A stretch of 64,000 bases of DNA from assembly GCA_015680685.1 (NCBI GenBank), contig MNCI01038314.1:26955-90954 (forward strand), in the 5' to 3' direction. The stretch is from Gnetum montanum (Eukaryota; Streptophyta; Gnetopsida; Gnetales; Gnetaceae). Positions 10,461 through 25,400 of the stretch are shown here, piece after piece. Numbering within the stretch: position 1 is the first letter of the stretch; each line of letters opens with the position of its first letter. The position numbers were made by a program, and so were the translations under genes. The notes beneath the pieces were generated by a model, which was not told the origin of the DNA, did no database searches, and was given only the letters and a program-made list of their open reading frames with translations.

Positions 10461-13400
10461 ATGGTGCACACCGCTTACGATCTGGTGCAGTTAGTGAAAG
10501 GTAGCGCGGCCAAGATAGAGAGCGTAGGCATTTGGGGCAATAGAATTCTTCTCGGCTGCATTGATGGCTCTCTTCGTGTATACGCTCCAACCTCCGACGT
10601 TCGCAAGGATGCCACCGATGTTGCATCGGAAGAATACATTTTGGAGAAGACCGTCGCAGGTTTCGCTAAGAAATCCGTGATTTCTCTCGACGTTCTGCAA
10701 TCTCGCAGCCTACTCCTCTCCCTTTCAGACGCCATCGCCATTCACAGGTTTGCTCAAGTTTATGTTCTCGTTGATCTTTCTTTCCGCACTAGCCGAGACT
10801 TTGCGGACTGAGATTTGTGCTGTTTGTTTGCTTTTTGAGGCTTCCTGGAGTAGAGCCGTTTGCGTATCTCACCAAAACCAAGGGTGCTAGCATCTACGCT
10901 TGGGATGACAGGCGCGGCTTCCTCTGCGTCAACAAGCAGAAGAAGTTGTTCCTTTACCGTTACGACGGTACGCGCTTTCAGAATGAAAATTTATGCGTTT
11001 GCTGTTATTTTTGTCATCGGAAAGCTCTCCGTGTGACTATAAGACAGTGCATACTTAGAATTAATTTTATTGGATCACTCTTTGAAACTAATTGCAATCC
11101 GTAAGTTATTCTTTAGTTGTGACGACTGAGAATGCAGACAGGCATTCTTCACCTTTTGATTCTTTGTTTGTTTGAACTTTTTATCATGTGGATTGCGTTG
11201 AAACTACTAAAATTGAATCTGCAGCAAGTATTTGTTAATGATGTTTTTGTTGCATCTGAATGCGGGATATTTTCACTTAAATGATATAATCGAATGTACT
11301 GTGGAAATGTAGCTCTTTGAGATGAATTTCATTCACATTGACTTCGGCCGCTCGATAATGCTATTCCGTGGATAGCCAATTAATGCGGAATTTTAGATAG
11401 ATTTTGAAGAGAAACGGTGCATTGCCTGGACTATTTGTAAATAGTTTCTGATACGGAGACAAGTTTTATATCTACTGTAGATGAATTGATAGAGAACATT
11501 TTAAGCGTATGCCACATCTCAGAAAGCGTTGTAAATGACGGAGCACTTGTACGTGGGTCCTGAAATCATTGTTATGCACATGATTTTGTCTTGCTTCCAT
11601 AGTTGACATTATGCAGTGGTTCTAGATATGAAGTTACTCCTGAAAGCTTCAATTCTCTGTAAAATGCTTTCAGAAACTGGGTTGTGGTAGTGCCAATAAT
11701 AGCGTTAGTTCCTCAATTTAATTTTCACTTCTGGATTCATGGACCAGCACATCAACTGAATTTTCTCCTAAATATGCACTTTCTTTTTAGAACCTGATTG
11801 ACAAATTTGACCATTACAGTTATGTTTCTATCTGATTTTGTCCATGATTGTTTTATCATACTCTGTTCTTTATTATTGAAACTGAAACTGAAATGCTTTT
11901 GTCCATGATTGTTTTATCATACTCTGTCCTTTATTATTGAAACTGAAACTGAAATGCTTTTTATGCTTTTTATTATGTCTGGAGACCCTTAGGATCTATT
12001 AGACAGAAGAAATATACATAGTATGTGTAGTAAACACTTCATCAATAAAGTTACCAAGTTTCCTTGGTGCTATATCAAAAAGCTCAATTAAACTATTAGC
12101 TATAATTTGCCATTTGTCGTGGCTTTGTGCAAGAATAGGATATTCCAAGAATATGTGATGCTTATCTTCAATTGTTCTTTGATTGCATAAGTGACATGTT
12201 CTCTCTTCTCTTAGAATCTAGACCCATCTTCCTGTTTCAATTCTAAAGCAATGGGAGCCCAGTCTTGCTCAACTAATTTGATTGGTAGGTGGTAGGATGG
12301 AGGAGCAGATAAATAAGCTGTTTTATTGTTGATGCCTCATCTAATGCTGTCTAGGTAGACTTGTTTCTTTCTTGTTGGGTTACTTCATATGTGCAAAAGT
12401 GCCTTGTTTTTGATGCTCTTACAGAGCTTCCTTGTATTGCAATGTAGAATATTCATCTCAATGTTCCGTTTTTTGAGCCAAATCATTCCCTTGTAGAACC
12501 ACTTTTTCTGTTGAGTAGCAACTAAGACTTCCTTTGAAATTTTAGTTGTTGTGCTACAGGAGAGACTATGAACATTTGCTGCAAATTGATAAAGAGCTTC
12601 TATCTCTAAAGCCATCATATTAGCTTCAAGAAGTAGCAAATCATATTGTACCTGCCTTTTAACCCAAAATTCTTCTACCAAAAAATACTACTGCACTTCT
12701 ATTCTGTTCCAATATTTGCTAGCAAGTTTAGGACCCCACACTGCACATCCATACAAAAGAGTTGGTTCTACACTAAAACAAAATAACTGTTTTTTGATTT
12801 CCCAGGCTAAGATAGTTTCCTTTTGACATTTGCTTTTTAAATCAAATAAGGCTCTCAATCCATTTGCATTCCTCTGTTTAATGCACATCTCCCAGCTGTA
12901 ATTGTGAGAAAGATCTAGGCCAAGGTATCTATAAGTTGGTGTCATATTTACTAAGTCCTTTTCAATAGTGAAAGAGTAACCATTGTTCCCAGTGCCACAC
13001 ACCATAATTTTGGTTTTTTGCACATTAACTTTTATTTTTGAATGTTGGCAAAAATCATCCAAAACAATTAGCATTTGTTGCAGGCCTTCATTAGAGTTGG
13101 AGATGAGAGCTACATCGTCAACATACAGGAAAAGGTTGACAAAGTGATTATTAATTTTAATAGAGTTTCTATCTGGAATTTTCTGCATCTGCTCCTCAAG
13201 TTCATCAATAAAAATACCAAAAAGAGTAGGTGAAAGAGGATAGTCTTGTTTCACTTTAATATCACTATGTAATAAGACATGTTTTTGGGAGTGGTGATCT
13301 GTAATCTGTATATGTACCTCTTGGTAAAGGCTTTGAATAGCAGCTAGCAAAGATGGAGGAGTGCCTATGTCTTGTATCGCTTCCACAGCTTGGTTCAAAT

Positions 13401-16400
13401 AACTGAATTATATGCTTCAGAGAAATCCACAAAGCAAATAAAAGTTCTTTTATTTTTCCTTTTTGCACAATCAATAAGATATTTCAATGTAATGAGGTGA
13501 TCAATAGTAGAATGGTGATGTCTAAACCCAGCTTGTGAACTTGCTTGCAAATTGTTTTCTTCTGTATATTTCCCAATCTTACATCTCAAGAATATTTCCC
13601 AAAACCTTAGCAAAAACATTACTCATTACAACAAACATGTAGTTATTTAAATTAGATCTATCTCCTTTTTTGAAGAGCAAAATAGCTCTGTTAGTGCACC
13701 ATTCTATATCAGTGAACGTGATGTGATGTATGAGAATTTTGTAGAGCTTTGTCGGTGAACATGTTCTATTTCAAATAGTAAATTTAATTGCTAGATATCA
13801 ATCTTTCAAAAACTCAAGCAGGATACAAAGTAGAGAAAAATAGATCCAAATGGTCTGCTAACAGATAGGCAAAAAGCCTTTTCCAGAATCGGTAATAGGA
13901 ATGTTTATCATTGTATGTGGTTACGAACATTACTGATCCAGTGTGGAGATACGTAATTTGTTCTGGAAGCATCTGTTCTGTTCTCTCCATAGATAATCCA
14001 CATGTACAAGTAGGTTCTTCAAACGATTGAAAGATAAATTTTCATTAGCAGAATATGAATTGTACCATTTCCAAATTGCTGAATTATTTTTATTGTTCAT
14101 GAGTTTGAACAGGTCAAATCCTGTTGAGTTCTGGTAAAGTTTAGCTCCCAGAGCTCAAAGATTTGTCTTTTTTTAATAACAGTTTTGTTTTCTGTTTTAA
14201 TAAAAAAATTGGTGACTGTAATGCATTGAGATATATAGATATATATATAACAAAGGAAAATGTTTTTCTGCAGAAGTATATGCAGATGTATCAAAAATAG
14301 ATTAAGCCTACTCATATTGTCTGAAACAACGTTTTCACCTATATTATTATACATTATCTGTTTTAAGGATGATAGTCCAACCTGTTCTTTGTTAAACTTT
14401 TAACTGCCATTTTTTTAATGTCAAACAATAGCCAATAAATGGATTAGGTAATTGGTCACACATATTCTAATTCTCTTTCAAATTTCATACCAGGTAGTCG
14501 AGAAATGGTGGAAGTGAAGGAATTTTCTATTCCAGATGCTGTCAAATCAATGGCATGGTGTGGGGAAAACCTCTCTTTGGGGATACGACGTGAGTATCTC
14601 ATACTGAATACTTTAACAGGTGCATTGTTTGAGGTGTTTCCTTGTGGACGAATGGCTCCTCCATTGGTAGTTTCGCTTCCTTCTGGTGAGCTGCTTTTAG
14701 GAAAGGTACTTCTCTTCATTGATATAATTCAATCCTACACATACAAGTATTTTTAATATTTATCATTTCTAAATCTATAAGAAGACTCTATTTATCAAGG
14801 AGCCTGTTTTAGTATCGTAACTGTGATGGAGAATGTCAATGCCATGTTTGAGCTTTTTGGTTTATGGCTCTGTTATTATAATCTTCGTTGCCTCTTCCAG
14901 AGGTTTTGAAGTACCTGATTTTCTGAAGCTTTGAATATAATATATTTTACTTTGAATTTTTAAAGAGCACAGTTACAGTAGTACATTTAATGAGGCTTTC
15001 TGAAGAATACATGAATTAAATGCATGCAGATTTTTGTATGAAATCTTTTGCAATGTTGACTGTTGCTTCTCTTATGTTTCTCTGTTATTTTAGAGTTTTA
15101 GATCAATTTGAAGGTATTGCTGCAGTCATAGCACGCTATGTTATGCCAGCATTGATTCAGTTTTTAAGTGCCCGCAATAGTTTAAAACTGAGCTTACAAC
15201 ATGTCACGATTCATTACGCTACAAAGATCCTGATTACTTGTTATACTGAATTTCAAGATGTACGGCCCGAAAACTTCCACAAAATCTTGTGATGCATGTT
15301 CTTTTTGATAGGGTTTGCTTGCTGTGTACTTCATGATGGATAGAAAGAAGTAAAATTTTCATGTATCAAGTTAACTGATGCTTTGACGTTTCAATTTATT
15401 AGATAGAAATTTATCAAGTTATTTACCTTTTCTTGTTGCACTATGAATTAACCCTATTACTTCTAGTTTTGATCAACATGTTTGCCATTATTTTGATTGG
15501 AAGACATGTTATATGTCTTAAATTTAAACCATTCACCAGATTACAGTTTCCTGAGTTACGTACAGATGTAGTTAAATGTTCAATATGTACAGGATAACAT
15601 TGGTGTCTTAGTTGACCAAAATGGGAAGCTCATTCAAGAGGGAAGGATATGCTGGTCAGAGGCACCAGTTTCTGTTGCCATCCATTCAATATATGCTATT
15701 GGTAGATTACCTAGACACATCGAGGTTGTTTTTCTCCTTCCTATAAGAACTTTTTGTTAGTTTCTTAAACTGAAGCCATTCCTAAGGCGGATTAGGTCTA
15801 TTTCTTGTTTCTTATGATAAAAAACATGTTTTTTTTTTAAAATAACAGATACGGTCATTGAGGCCTCCTTATGCATTGATTCAAACATTTCCTCTTCGAG
15901 ATGCACGCCTACTTGTACCTTGCAGTAACTGTGTTATTACAGCTTCAGAGTATTCTGCCTCTGGTCTTTTTCCTGTTTCAATTGGTGCACAGGTATTGTA
16001 TAAAAAATTGCTTCTTGACATTGCGGTTTCACTTGATTGATTATTTATTCAAATTAATCCTTTTTATGTGATAGAATAAGCTAATCTTGTATTATGTAGA
16101 AAGAAACTAATTTTTTACAAATCCATTATTCTGTTTGTAAAAATTAAGTTTTTGTTTTCCCAACATGTGTTATTGGTCAATCTATCTATTTGATGGTGCA
16201 TGACATTTTTTGTTAATGACTGTTTGTTTTCAATTAACATTATAGCTCTTCCAAACAATTTTGTTTATGGTGCTGTTTCTGAATATATTGTATTTGAAAT
16301 CTCCATCTAGCATAGTAGCCTAAATGTGCGTGTGCTTGAGTTCATATGAATGAAGAGAGCAATAATAAAGCTAAAACCAAAGCCTTCTTATACAAATATA

Positions 16401-19400
16401 TTATTCTTAATGGCGGACTGTTTTTGTTTAAGTGCTATGAAGCTCTGCAATAGCAATTTAGCAATACTAACTTGATTTATTTGTAGAATGATGAATTGTT
16501 TATTTTTTCTTTTGAGTTAATGCAAGCACAAAATTGAATAATAGAAGTTGCAGCAACCACCTTAATTGCTTCAGTAACTATAAAAAATCCATGGGAAAAG
16601 ACTAATCACAATACCGGATAAGAAAAAGGGAACAACCAAATTGCAAAAGCATTTTGAATTGTAGCATCCAAGCTATATTAATGATCATCCATTTCCATTC
16701 AAAAGGTTTTAAGAAACTCCTTATTGTTAGCGTTAAATGGATACTATACTTCTGTGCAAGAAATACAACGTATGAACAAGAAATACTTGTGTAAGCTTCG
16801 TGGATATCCAACCACTTGTTGACTTCTAATTTTCACATTCTGAACGTTTTGGAAGCAGAAATGCATTCCCAACTACTTACGAACACATGTGAGTCATTAC
16901 AAAATGAGTAATAAAATCAAACCTTATAAGTAATACAGTAGATTTTACAAAATGAATAATAAAAATTAAACATAAAAAATATCAGAAGCAAATTGCAAGT
17001 TCAAATTCACAAAAATTTCAAAATTTAAAATAAACTTTAGACCATCACCTATTGCAAATTCAGGCACAGCATGAGATTGCAACAGAGAGCTTGTAGACGG
17101 CACTCTTTGGTGTCAGTGGTAGTGGTTCATAATTTTGTCTGCATTGTTCGGGTATTTCAGTATTTGATCTACATTTCTAGTAATTCTGTGGAAATTCTAT
17201 CTATATTTCAGGTTCCACATGCGTCTGGCCTTGTTCCCACGAAATATCCCTTGTTCCTAAAACTTTTGAAACATAACCTTAAAAGTATCTTTCTTCTTCC
17301 AGTGTTTGAATGTAGAAGCAGTGATTGCATGTCTACCTGCTTAAGCATGGAGCACTCTTTTCTCTGGAGCAGCTAGGGCCACTTGAACTCCAATGGCTGG
17401 AACTTCTCCTTTGATTGTCTTCCTTTAACCAGCAATTCAATGAAGTAATGACAAAGATTGGAAACAAGATGATAGTAGAGAGATCTGGCAGGCCAAGATC
17501 ATCCAATTAACACAAGGTCAAGAAAGAAGGAAACGCATTAACAAGCATCAAGGACTCATTCTTCCTCAAGCTTTCACCTCTGTTCCCTTGTGTCTCTACT
17601 TGATTTAGTTTTCATCACAAACAAATGTCTGAAGTCTATTGAACCTTAGAGTTGCCTATTTATAGGCTTTAATGAAGTATCCAGTAGCAATTTGTATGTT
17701 AGTCGTAAGCCTTGGAGCTGGGAAGCATTTCATGTGCTCTATGTTTATAGTCTAGCGTATTTGGTAGAGGTTCTTGGTCTTTTGAGATGCACCTTTGCTC
17801 CTTGGCTCACACTTCGAGGTTGTATGCATAATTCCAAGCTCTTTAGGATGATTCCAGCTTCATTTGGATGTCCTAGGGTCCTTTCGGCATGCTCTCTTGA
17901 GTTATGGTTTGCACTTGGGATTCAAGTCGCAAAGTGTGGTTTGTGTTGGGGGGGGGGGCGGGTTGCGGGGAGCCGCAAGCATGGGAAGAGGGTGTGGAGT
18001 TGTGCTGACTACCTTGTGATAGTGCACCCCTTGCATCAACACAGGGTTGTTGATACACCTCCTTGCTAGGCCTGGTTGCGTAACTTTGCCTCGTGTGTGT
18101 CTAAAGTTAGTTTGGGTTACATTGATGAGCCTTCGTTGATGCTTAGGCACTAATGAACCTCCTTTGTTTCCACATGAAAACTATAAATACATGTGGATGA
18201 GCTCTCACACTTAACAACTTCATTTCTAGCATTTTCATTTGATTTTTGGCATTCGGTTTTGTGTGAAGAGCTCTTCTTCCCTTGGGTAAGTTAATTTCCT
18301 TCCGTGTCTTTTGTGTGTGTGTTTTGAGTCATCTCTTTCACAAGTGTGGCTAGACTCTATCAGGGTGTTAGCTTGCTTACATAGCCTAGAACCATTTGGT
18401 TGATATGGAGTCTAGTGTTTGCTCATTGAATAAAGCTTGTGGTTGCCCTTTATTCTACCATTGATGCCTTAAACACTAAAATACTAAAAAAACAGTAAAC
18501 TTTTAAAAAATAAAAACATTCATTTGATTCTCATTTTCTTAAGTTGCAACAATTCACCCTTACCCAAGGAGGTCATAATTGTATGACATGGAGTTGGGCC
18601 ATCAAAGTTGGGACTAAGAGCTATTGTTGTGGTGTTGCACCTGTCCTTCAAAAGGGATTGTGATCCATGAGTGTTTATTATTGTTTTATTTTTATATTCG
18701 TAAAATCCATAAAAATTATAAAACATAAAATTATAAATATTCTTTTTATTTATCATCGTGGCAATATGGGTTTTATTGTATTACATGTATTATAATATCT
18801 TTTATATTTCTTGAACATAACAATATACACAAGTGTTCTTGGCAACCCACTCAACATCATCTTCGAAGCTTATGACTGGATCCCACTACGATATGTATGA
18901 TAAATCCTATTGGTCCAAAACTGGTGGGACCCCTATCTGGCTTTTATATGCTATGTTTTTTTTTTATCATTTTAGCTTTTATATTTAATTACCATGATGA
19001 ACACTTGACTCATAGTTGACTGTGATTGGGGTTTGCAGTTGGTTTGCAGTTAGGATTTTTTCGGAGACTTTGAAGATACCAATACGAGTGGGCTGCATTT
19101 GACACTTTTTTTTCACAGTAGCTTTGACTGGACTGCAACTAACATCATGCTCAAAGTATGTAACACCAATTTCTTGAGAGTAAAACTTCATCAATGCAGG
19201 TGGGTTGTGACCCACAATGCACTTGCAGTCAGCTGCAACCTGGCTATGACCTGGCTGCAACATGCTAGAATTGAGGATTGCAAGTAGACTACAACCTGCG
19301 CTCCAATCACACTTTGAACTTTTAGCTGAATTCTGCTTGTAAAACATCCAAAAGGGACATACAACATTCCCCACTAACTCCTAAAACCATGGACCATGGT

Positions 19401-22400
19401 GTGGGATGGTGTCCACACTATTTGGGAGATTATTTTAATAACTATGCTAGCATCTAGGGCGTTTCTTCTAAGATTCTGTCTTTTTAGCACTCATGGCCAT
19501 GCCGTTTGATAAATCATAACATTGCTTGAAAGACAAACTTCTTCAACTGAAATTGCAGCAACCAACTTATCAAAGTCTTATACTCAAAGATAATTGCTAT
19601 TCATTGTTGCCACCAAGTTCTCCAATGATTTAGGCTGTGATCTAAGAAAACTAATTGTCTTCTCTTTGCTAACTGGCATCCCTATTGCAACCAACTATAT
19701 TAAATTGCATAGCTTTCAGGGAAGGAACATACACTGCTTGTTAAATTAAACTCTTCACTTTTGACTTTTTACCAAGAACAGACCTTGGTAGTAGTCTTAG
19801 CTTGATAGGGATTCTCTATGCTTTCTGCAGCCCACATGCAGTAGTTTCGTTTTATACATTTGTGATCTTAGAATCATTGACTTAGTGCTTAACAATTGCC
19901 AAAGCCTTTCTGTCCAATATAACCCATAAATTGTCTTATTTTAAATACAAATGTCAGAATTGTGCCTCTTTTAGTCGGAGGAATCACGATCCAGGATTAC
20001 ATGGAATCATATGTTGGCAAAGTCTTTCTGTCCAATATAACCCATAATTTGTCTTATTTTAAATACAAATGTCAGAATTGTGCCTCTTTTAGTCAGACGA
20101 ATCACGATCCAGGATTACATGGAATCATATGTTTACAAAGAACAGAGAGAGAGAGAGAGATCATTTGCTGGTCTGAAACTGTGATTGAAGTATGATTCTG
20201 ATCTGGTCTAGATAACTATATAGAGTGCAAAGAAAAATCTATGCTTTCCCTTCTGAACTTCACTTGCAGGGTTTGCTTTACAGCTGCAAGGTGTAAAGCA
20301 TGACTAATTTCATGTTAAACATATGTCTCTTCATACAAAGAGTTTACTTTACTCTCTGGGTTTTTTAGTTGCTTGAACAAAAGCTCCAGTTCAATGCTTT
20401 TACAATACATGTTTCAAATCTGCTTGCTTTGCTCAGTGTCAGAATCATATGCTGTCTACGCTGTAAATAATATGGCACTTTTACATAACTGCAAGACAAT
20501 TTCCTCTGACATGTTTAACCATTGAATACATAGGTTGTTCAACTGACAGCATCAGGCAAATTTGAGGAGGCCTTGGCATTGTGCAAAATGTTGCCACAGG
20601 AGGAAGCAACATTGAGAGCATCCAAGGAAAATGCTATACACATCAGGTATGTAATCAATGCCAATGACCGACTGTAACTTGGTTCATTGTATTCACTTCT
20701 CTTATGCAGTTATGATTATTGCTTTCAAAGTTACTGGCTCTACTTTGACCTTGCACGTAAACTGTTACTGTTACAAATATACTGGTTTTCATTTAGCTGT
20801 TACTATTTCAAATATACTGGCTTTCATTTAGCAATGGAATCAGGTGACCAGGAATACAATAGGTCAAACCATGTACTAGTTTGAATGACTTATTTATGAT
20901 TTCACATATACTTGATATTTCAGGCAATGTAAAACATCATAAGACTTGATTAGTTGTTTTACTTACATTTAATATCTAATGGATAACAATCATAAGAAGT
21001 TGCTGCATGAATTAGACGGTGAAATGGTACTTCCTGCTTAAAGGGCTGAACTAAATGTTCACTTCGTTTCGGTTATTTTTTTACCCCATAAAAACTATAA
21101 AATTGATGGATATCAGATGTATCAAGTCAGATGATTAAAGGATTTTGTACAGACAGGAAAATTATAAAGTGAATGAGGGCCTATTTTTAGGGGCTTTAAA
21201 TGCAGGAATGACCAAATATATGCATTTTAACTAAAGACAGCTCTAATGAAGGTAAAGAATGGTAGAGCGATAGGATCAGATGGTATTCCTATTGCGGTTT
21301 GGAAGTCTATCCTATTGCGGTTTGGAAGTCTATGTGAGATATCATTTGGTTGATAAATTTATTTAACAAGATGCAAAAGGAAATTGCCATATGATTGGAG
21401 GAGAAGAACTATATAACCTATCTACAAAAATAAGGGAGACATTTGAAATTGTAGGAACTATCAGGGCATCAAGCTTATAAGTCACACTATAAAGTTATGG
21501 GAAACAGTTATAGAGTAGCATTTAAGGTAGAAATTAATAGTTTGTGAGAATCAGTTTGGATTTATGCTTAGAAGATCAACTATGAAAGCTATTTTATTGC
21601 TAAGACAACCAATGGAGAAATTCAGATGTAAAATAGGAATATTCATATGATTTTATTGACTTGGAGAAAGCTTATGATAGAGCCTCTAGAGATTATTTGG
21701 TGAATTTTAAAAATGAAATATATTCTTATGGAATACATAAAGGCTATTAAAGACGTGTATGACGGAGCCACAACTATAGTTTGTGGAGAGACTATTGACT
21801 TACCTATGATGGTAAGGCTATATTAAGGATTTTGTCTAAGCCCTTATTTGCTTCCCACTATTATAGATGAGAGACAAAAGAAATACAAGAGATTATATCC
21901 TTTGGTGTGAAAATGAAGACTTGGTGAACTACTCTAGAATCAAGAGAGGTTAAAGATTAGTAGAATTTAAGTAGAATACATGGAGTGCATTTTTAGTGGA
22001 AAAACAAATAATGAAGATACAAAGATTAGAATTCAAAACTAAAAAATTACACAAAACAATTCAAATACTTGGGATCACGTATATAAATGGATGGTGAGAT
22101 TAACAATGATGTGAAACAGAATTGGAGTAGGATGGATGAAACAGCGAAAAGCTAGTAGTGTATTATGTGATAAAAGAATCCTTACTAGGTTCAAGGGAAA
22201 GTTCAAAATTGCTATTTGACCTAGGATCCTTTATGGTGGGGATATTGGCTTATCGAAAAGTATCAGATTCAATATGTGCATGTGGCAAAGATGTGTATGC
22301 TAAGGTGGATGTTGGGTATCACTAGGAAAGATTGAATCAACGTGCTTCTTAGGGAAAGTTTGGGGGCAGTACCCACAGATAAAAAGTTTAAGGAAAGTCA

Positions 22401-25400
22401 TCTTAGATAGTTTGGTCATGTGTTAAAAAGACCATAGTGTGCACCTGTTAGAAGAGGTCACTTTATTAAAATTGAAGGAAAGTAACAGAGAGGTAAACTA
22501 TGTGGTTCTTGTAGATCTTTTTTATGTTCAAATCAATCTTCTTAACCATAAGAAGAAATTGGTATTGCAAGCAAACAGAAAAACTCATATTTAACCAATT
22601 ACATATTATAATCTTCCTAATTCTTGTAATTAAGAGGTAAACCAAAACATATTTGGTTTTTAAAATTAAAGAAAGATAACCAAAATTTGGGCCTTAATAA
22701 GGGAATGTCAGATAAGAATTCATATAGGTGAGCCTATGTTGTTGGGATAAGGCTAGGATAATGATGAATCTCTTGTTGCATATCAACCATTGATGAAGCC
22801 TAATGGTTGTAGAATTTCCTGGCATATTCAACCCCATACAAGAAACTTCACTCCTAAACAGTGATTCACCTATAATATGCTGGAAAACAAATTCTCTTGT
22901 GAAGAAGAGAATCATAGAGTTTGCTTATGTTGGACTTGGAGGAGATCATATTGATTGAACACTATATATTTGCTGGTGCCTTTATTCTTTTCATTGTTTT
23001 TGTTTTGTTTATTGTTTAATCTACTTTATCCAGCATAACGCACTGGCCATTATTTAGACATTGAATTTATATTCTGTTTTCATTTTTCTTAAATCCTACT
23101 ATCCTGTTTAGCCCCTGTATGGAATCTCAAACTAGGTGAAATATCTTCTTTACATATTCTCATATGATAAAATTTTTGGACAGATATGGCCAATACCTGT
23201 TTGAAAATGAGAGTTATGAGGAGGCTATGGATCAGTTTTTGACATCTTCCTTGGATACTGCGACAATATTATCCTTGTATCCCCTGATTAAACTTCCAGA
23301 TGTTTCTTCTGTGAAATCATCAGAGAAACTTTTTGAATCTTCTCTAGACACATCATATGAACAATCCTTGGGAAAGACTAGTTCCAATGGATCAGATGAG
23401 GCTTCTCAGGCGTCACCATCACAAGATGAAGACAAGAACAAAGTTTTAATACATAGGCCAGACCATAATGCATTGATGGCACTCAACAAGTTCCTATACA
23501 ACAAGCGAAAAGCTATTATAAGCAAAGCAGCAGCAGAAGATACTGATGAGGTTGTCGCAGCAGTATTTGAAGATGCAGCTGTTGATGTATGGAGGCCAAA
23601 GACAACCATGAAGGTATGCAGCTTTAAATGTTCCGTTTTCCACATTTTCTTTATATTTCTTGAGCAATTTTGATGCAGTTTTTGTATGTATTATATATGT
23701 AATTATAACACATGTGAGATTCATCTGCCTTACGAAATCCTTCTTGGTGTTATTTCTAGTACTACGAGGATAAGAGGGGTAGTGGAAGTGCAAGAGAGAT
23801 TGCTACCATTGTAGATACGGCTCTCATTCAGTCTTTACTATTCACAGGGCACTCTAAAGAAGCTCTGGAACTACTTCGTGGGCCAAATTACTGCGATGTG
23901 AATGTTTGTGAAAAATTTATGCTACAAAAAGGATATTATATTGAGTTGATAGAACTCTATAAATACAATGAAATGCATCGGGAGGCCCTTAAACTTCTAA
24001 ATAAGTTGGTTGCTGAGAGGGATTCTTTGCCAGTTCCAGTTACAGATGCACAGAAATTTGGACCAGAAGCGATCATAGAATACCTAAAGGTAATCCAAAT
24101 CCTTATTGTGGTGGTGTTTCTAGTTACATTTCTAGTCCAATGCAATCTCTATTGAAATGAAGGGAATCGTAAAATACCTTTTATTTCTGTTAAACTAGCC
24201 ACTCGGAGGCTTAGATCCTGCACTTGTTCTAGATTGTTCAACATGGATTCTTGAAGCATGCCCTGAACAAACAATTGAGTTGTTCTCGTCAACAGATCCA
24301 CCTCTTCCACCGAACTTGGTCAATTCATATCTTAAGCAACATGCTCCACATATGCAAGTCACATATTTAGAGCACATGCTTGCCCGCAATGATTCTTCAG
24401 TGCCTTCTAGTCTTCAGAATGAGCTGGTAAATAACCACTGTTGTTCTGACTCAGCTTTTGCAAATTGTTAAAATTGATGTTATTTTTCTGAGTTTTATCT
24501 TGTGTTTATCTTGCTGGCTTGGTTTTTTTGCCCGTGTACTTAGGTGCAAATATATCTATCAAAGGTTCTTGAGGAGTACAATGAGAACAAATCTGAGGGC
24601 AACTGGGATGAAAAACAATATTCAGTCACAAGGCAGAAATTCTTGGCTGCCTTGGAAAACGCTTCTGGTTACAATCCTGAGGTGGTGTTGAAACGACTTC
24701 CTGTAGATGCCCTATATGAAGAGCGTGCCTACTTGCTAGGGAAGATGCAACAACATGAACTTGCATTGACACTGTATGCACACAAGGTAATTTGATGAAT
24801 GCTCACCGACTGAAATTTACTTCATGTTTTATATTGTTTCCTTAAAAAATTGCTTTCATAAATTTCCACACGACTGACTAATTATTAACAGCTTCGAGAG
24901 CCAGCACTTGCTGTTGCTTACTGCGATCGCATTTACAATGCTGCTGTTCCTGTCAAGCATAGTAAGATGGCGAGTGCTCAAGGAACAACCCAATTTTACC
25001 AAGCTGACCAGAAAGCAGCCTTGAACATTTATCTTACCTTATTGCAAGTGTATCTTTATCCACAAAGATCTAAAAAGGTTTTTGATCGCACTGTTGCAAC
25101 TTTGCACTCATCTAAAGGATCTTCAACTCGCAAAGGTAGCTCTGCTCATAGAACCAAGCCAAATATAGGTAGAAAAATAGCTGAAATTGAAGGTCCTGAA
25201 GAGGTCCGGCAGAATCTTAGCAGCACTGACAGTGCACCGGATAGTGGCCATAGTGATGAGGAAGGGCCTTCTGAGGGAGGGACAAGTACGGAAGGAATGA
25301 TGCTTGAGGAGGCTCTTAATCTTTTGAGTCAGCGTTGGGATCGTATAAATGGGGCACAAGCACTGCGTATGCTCCCTTCCAATACTAAGTTGCAGGTGTG

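Larger units (their letters stand above)
10968..14493 (+). other. VPS39 intron 2, 3.5 kb, LINE-bearing
   Basis: Donor GTACGC and acceptor ACCAG border it. It splits a Gly codon. It carries a LINE relic (11960-13715, antisense to the gene) and, just before it, two copies of a 61-bp unit (from about 11836). The rest is AT-rich with no other recognisable content. Confidence 0.9.
15993..20533 (+). other. VPS39 intron 5, 4.5 kb
   Basis: It lies between exons 5 and 6 in phase 0. It holds a possible LTR- or promoter-like remnant around 17600-18500 (TATAAATA near 18184, AATAAAGC near 18430), a G-rich stretch at 17948-17970, a 118-bp tandem duplication at 19911-20140 and a short GA microsatellite. 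No exon-like sequence or known coding motif is seen. Confidence 0.85.

Noticed and set aside
12385-13619. Host gene for a reverse transcriptase-like protein on the minus strand
   Set aside because: The frames are broken, match two other LINE fragments in the window and lie inside an intron of VPS39.
17692-18069. 125-codon frame in VPS39 intron 5
   Set aside because: It runs through a homopolymer-like G tract, shows no known motif and is not linked to splice sites.
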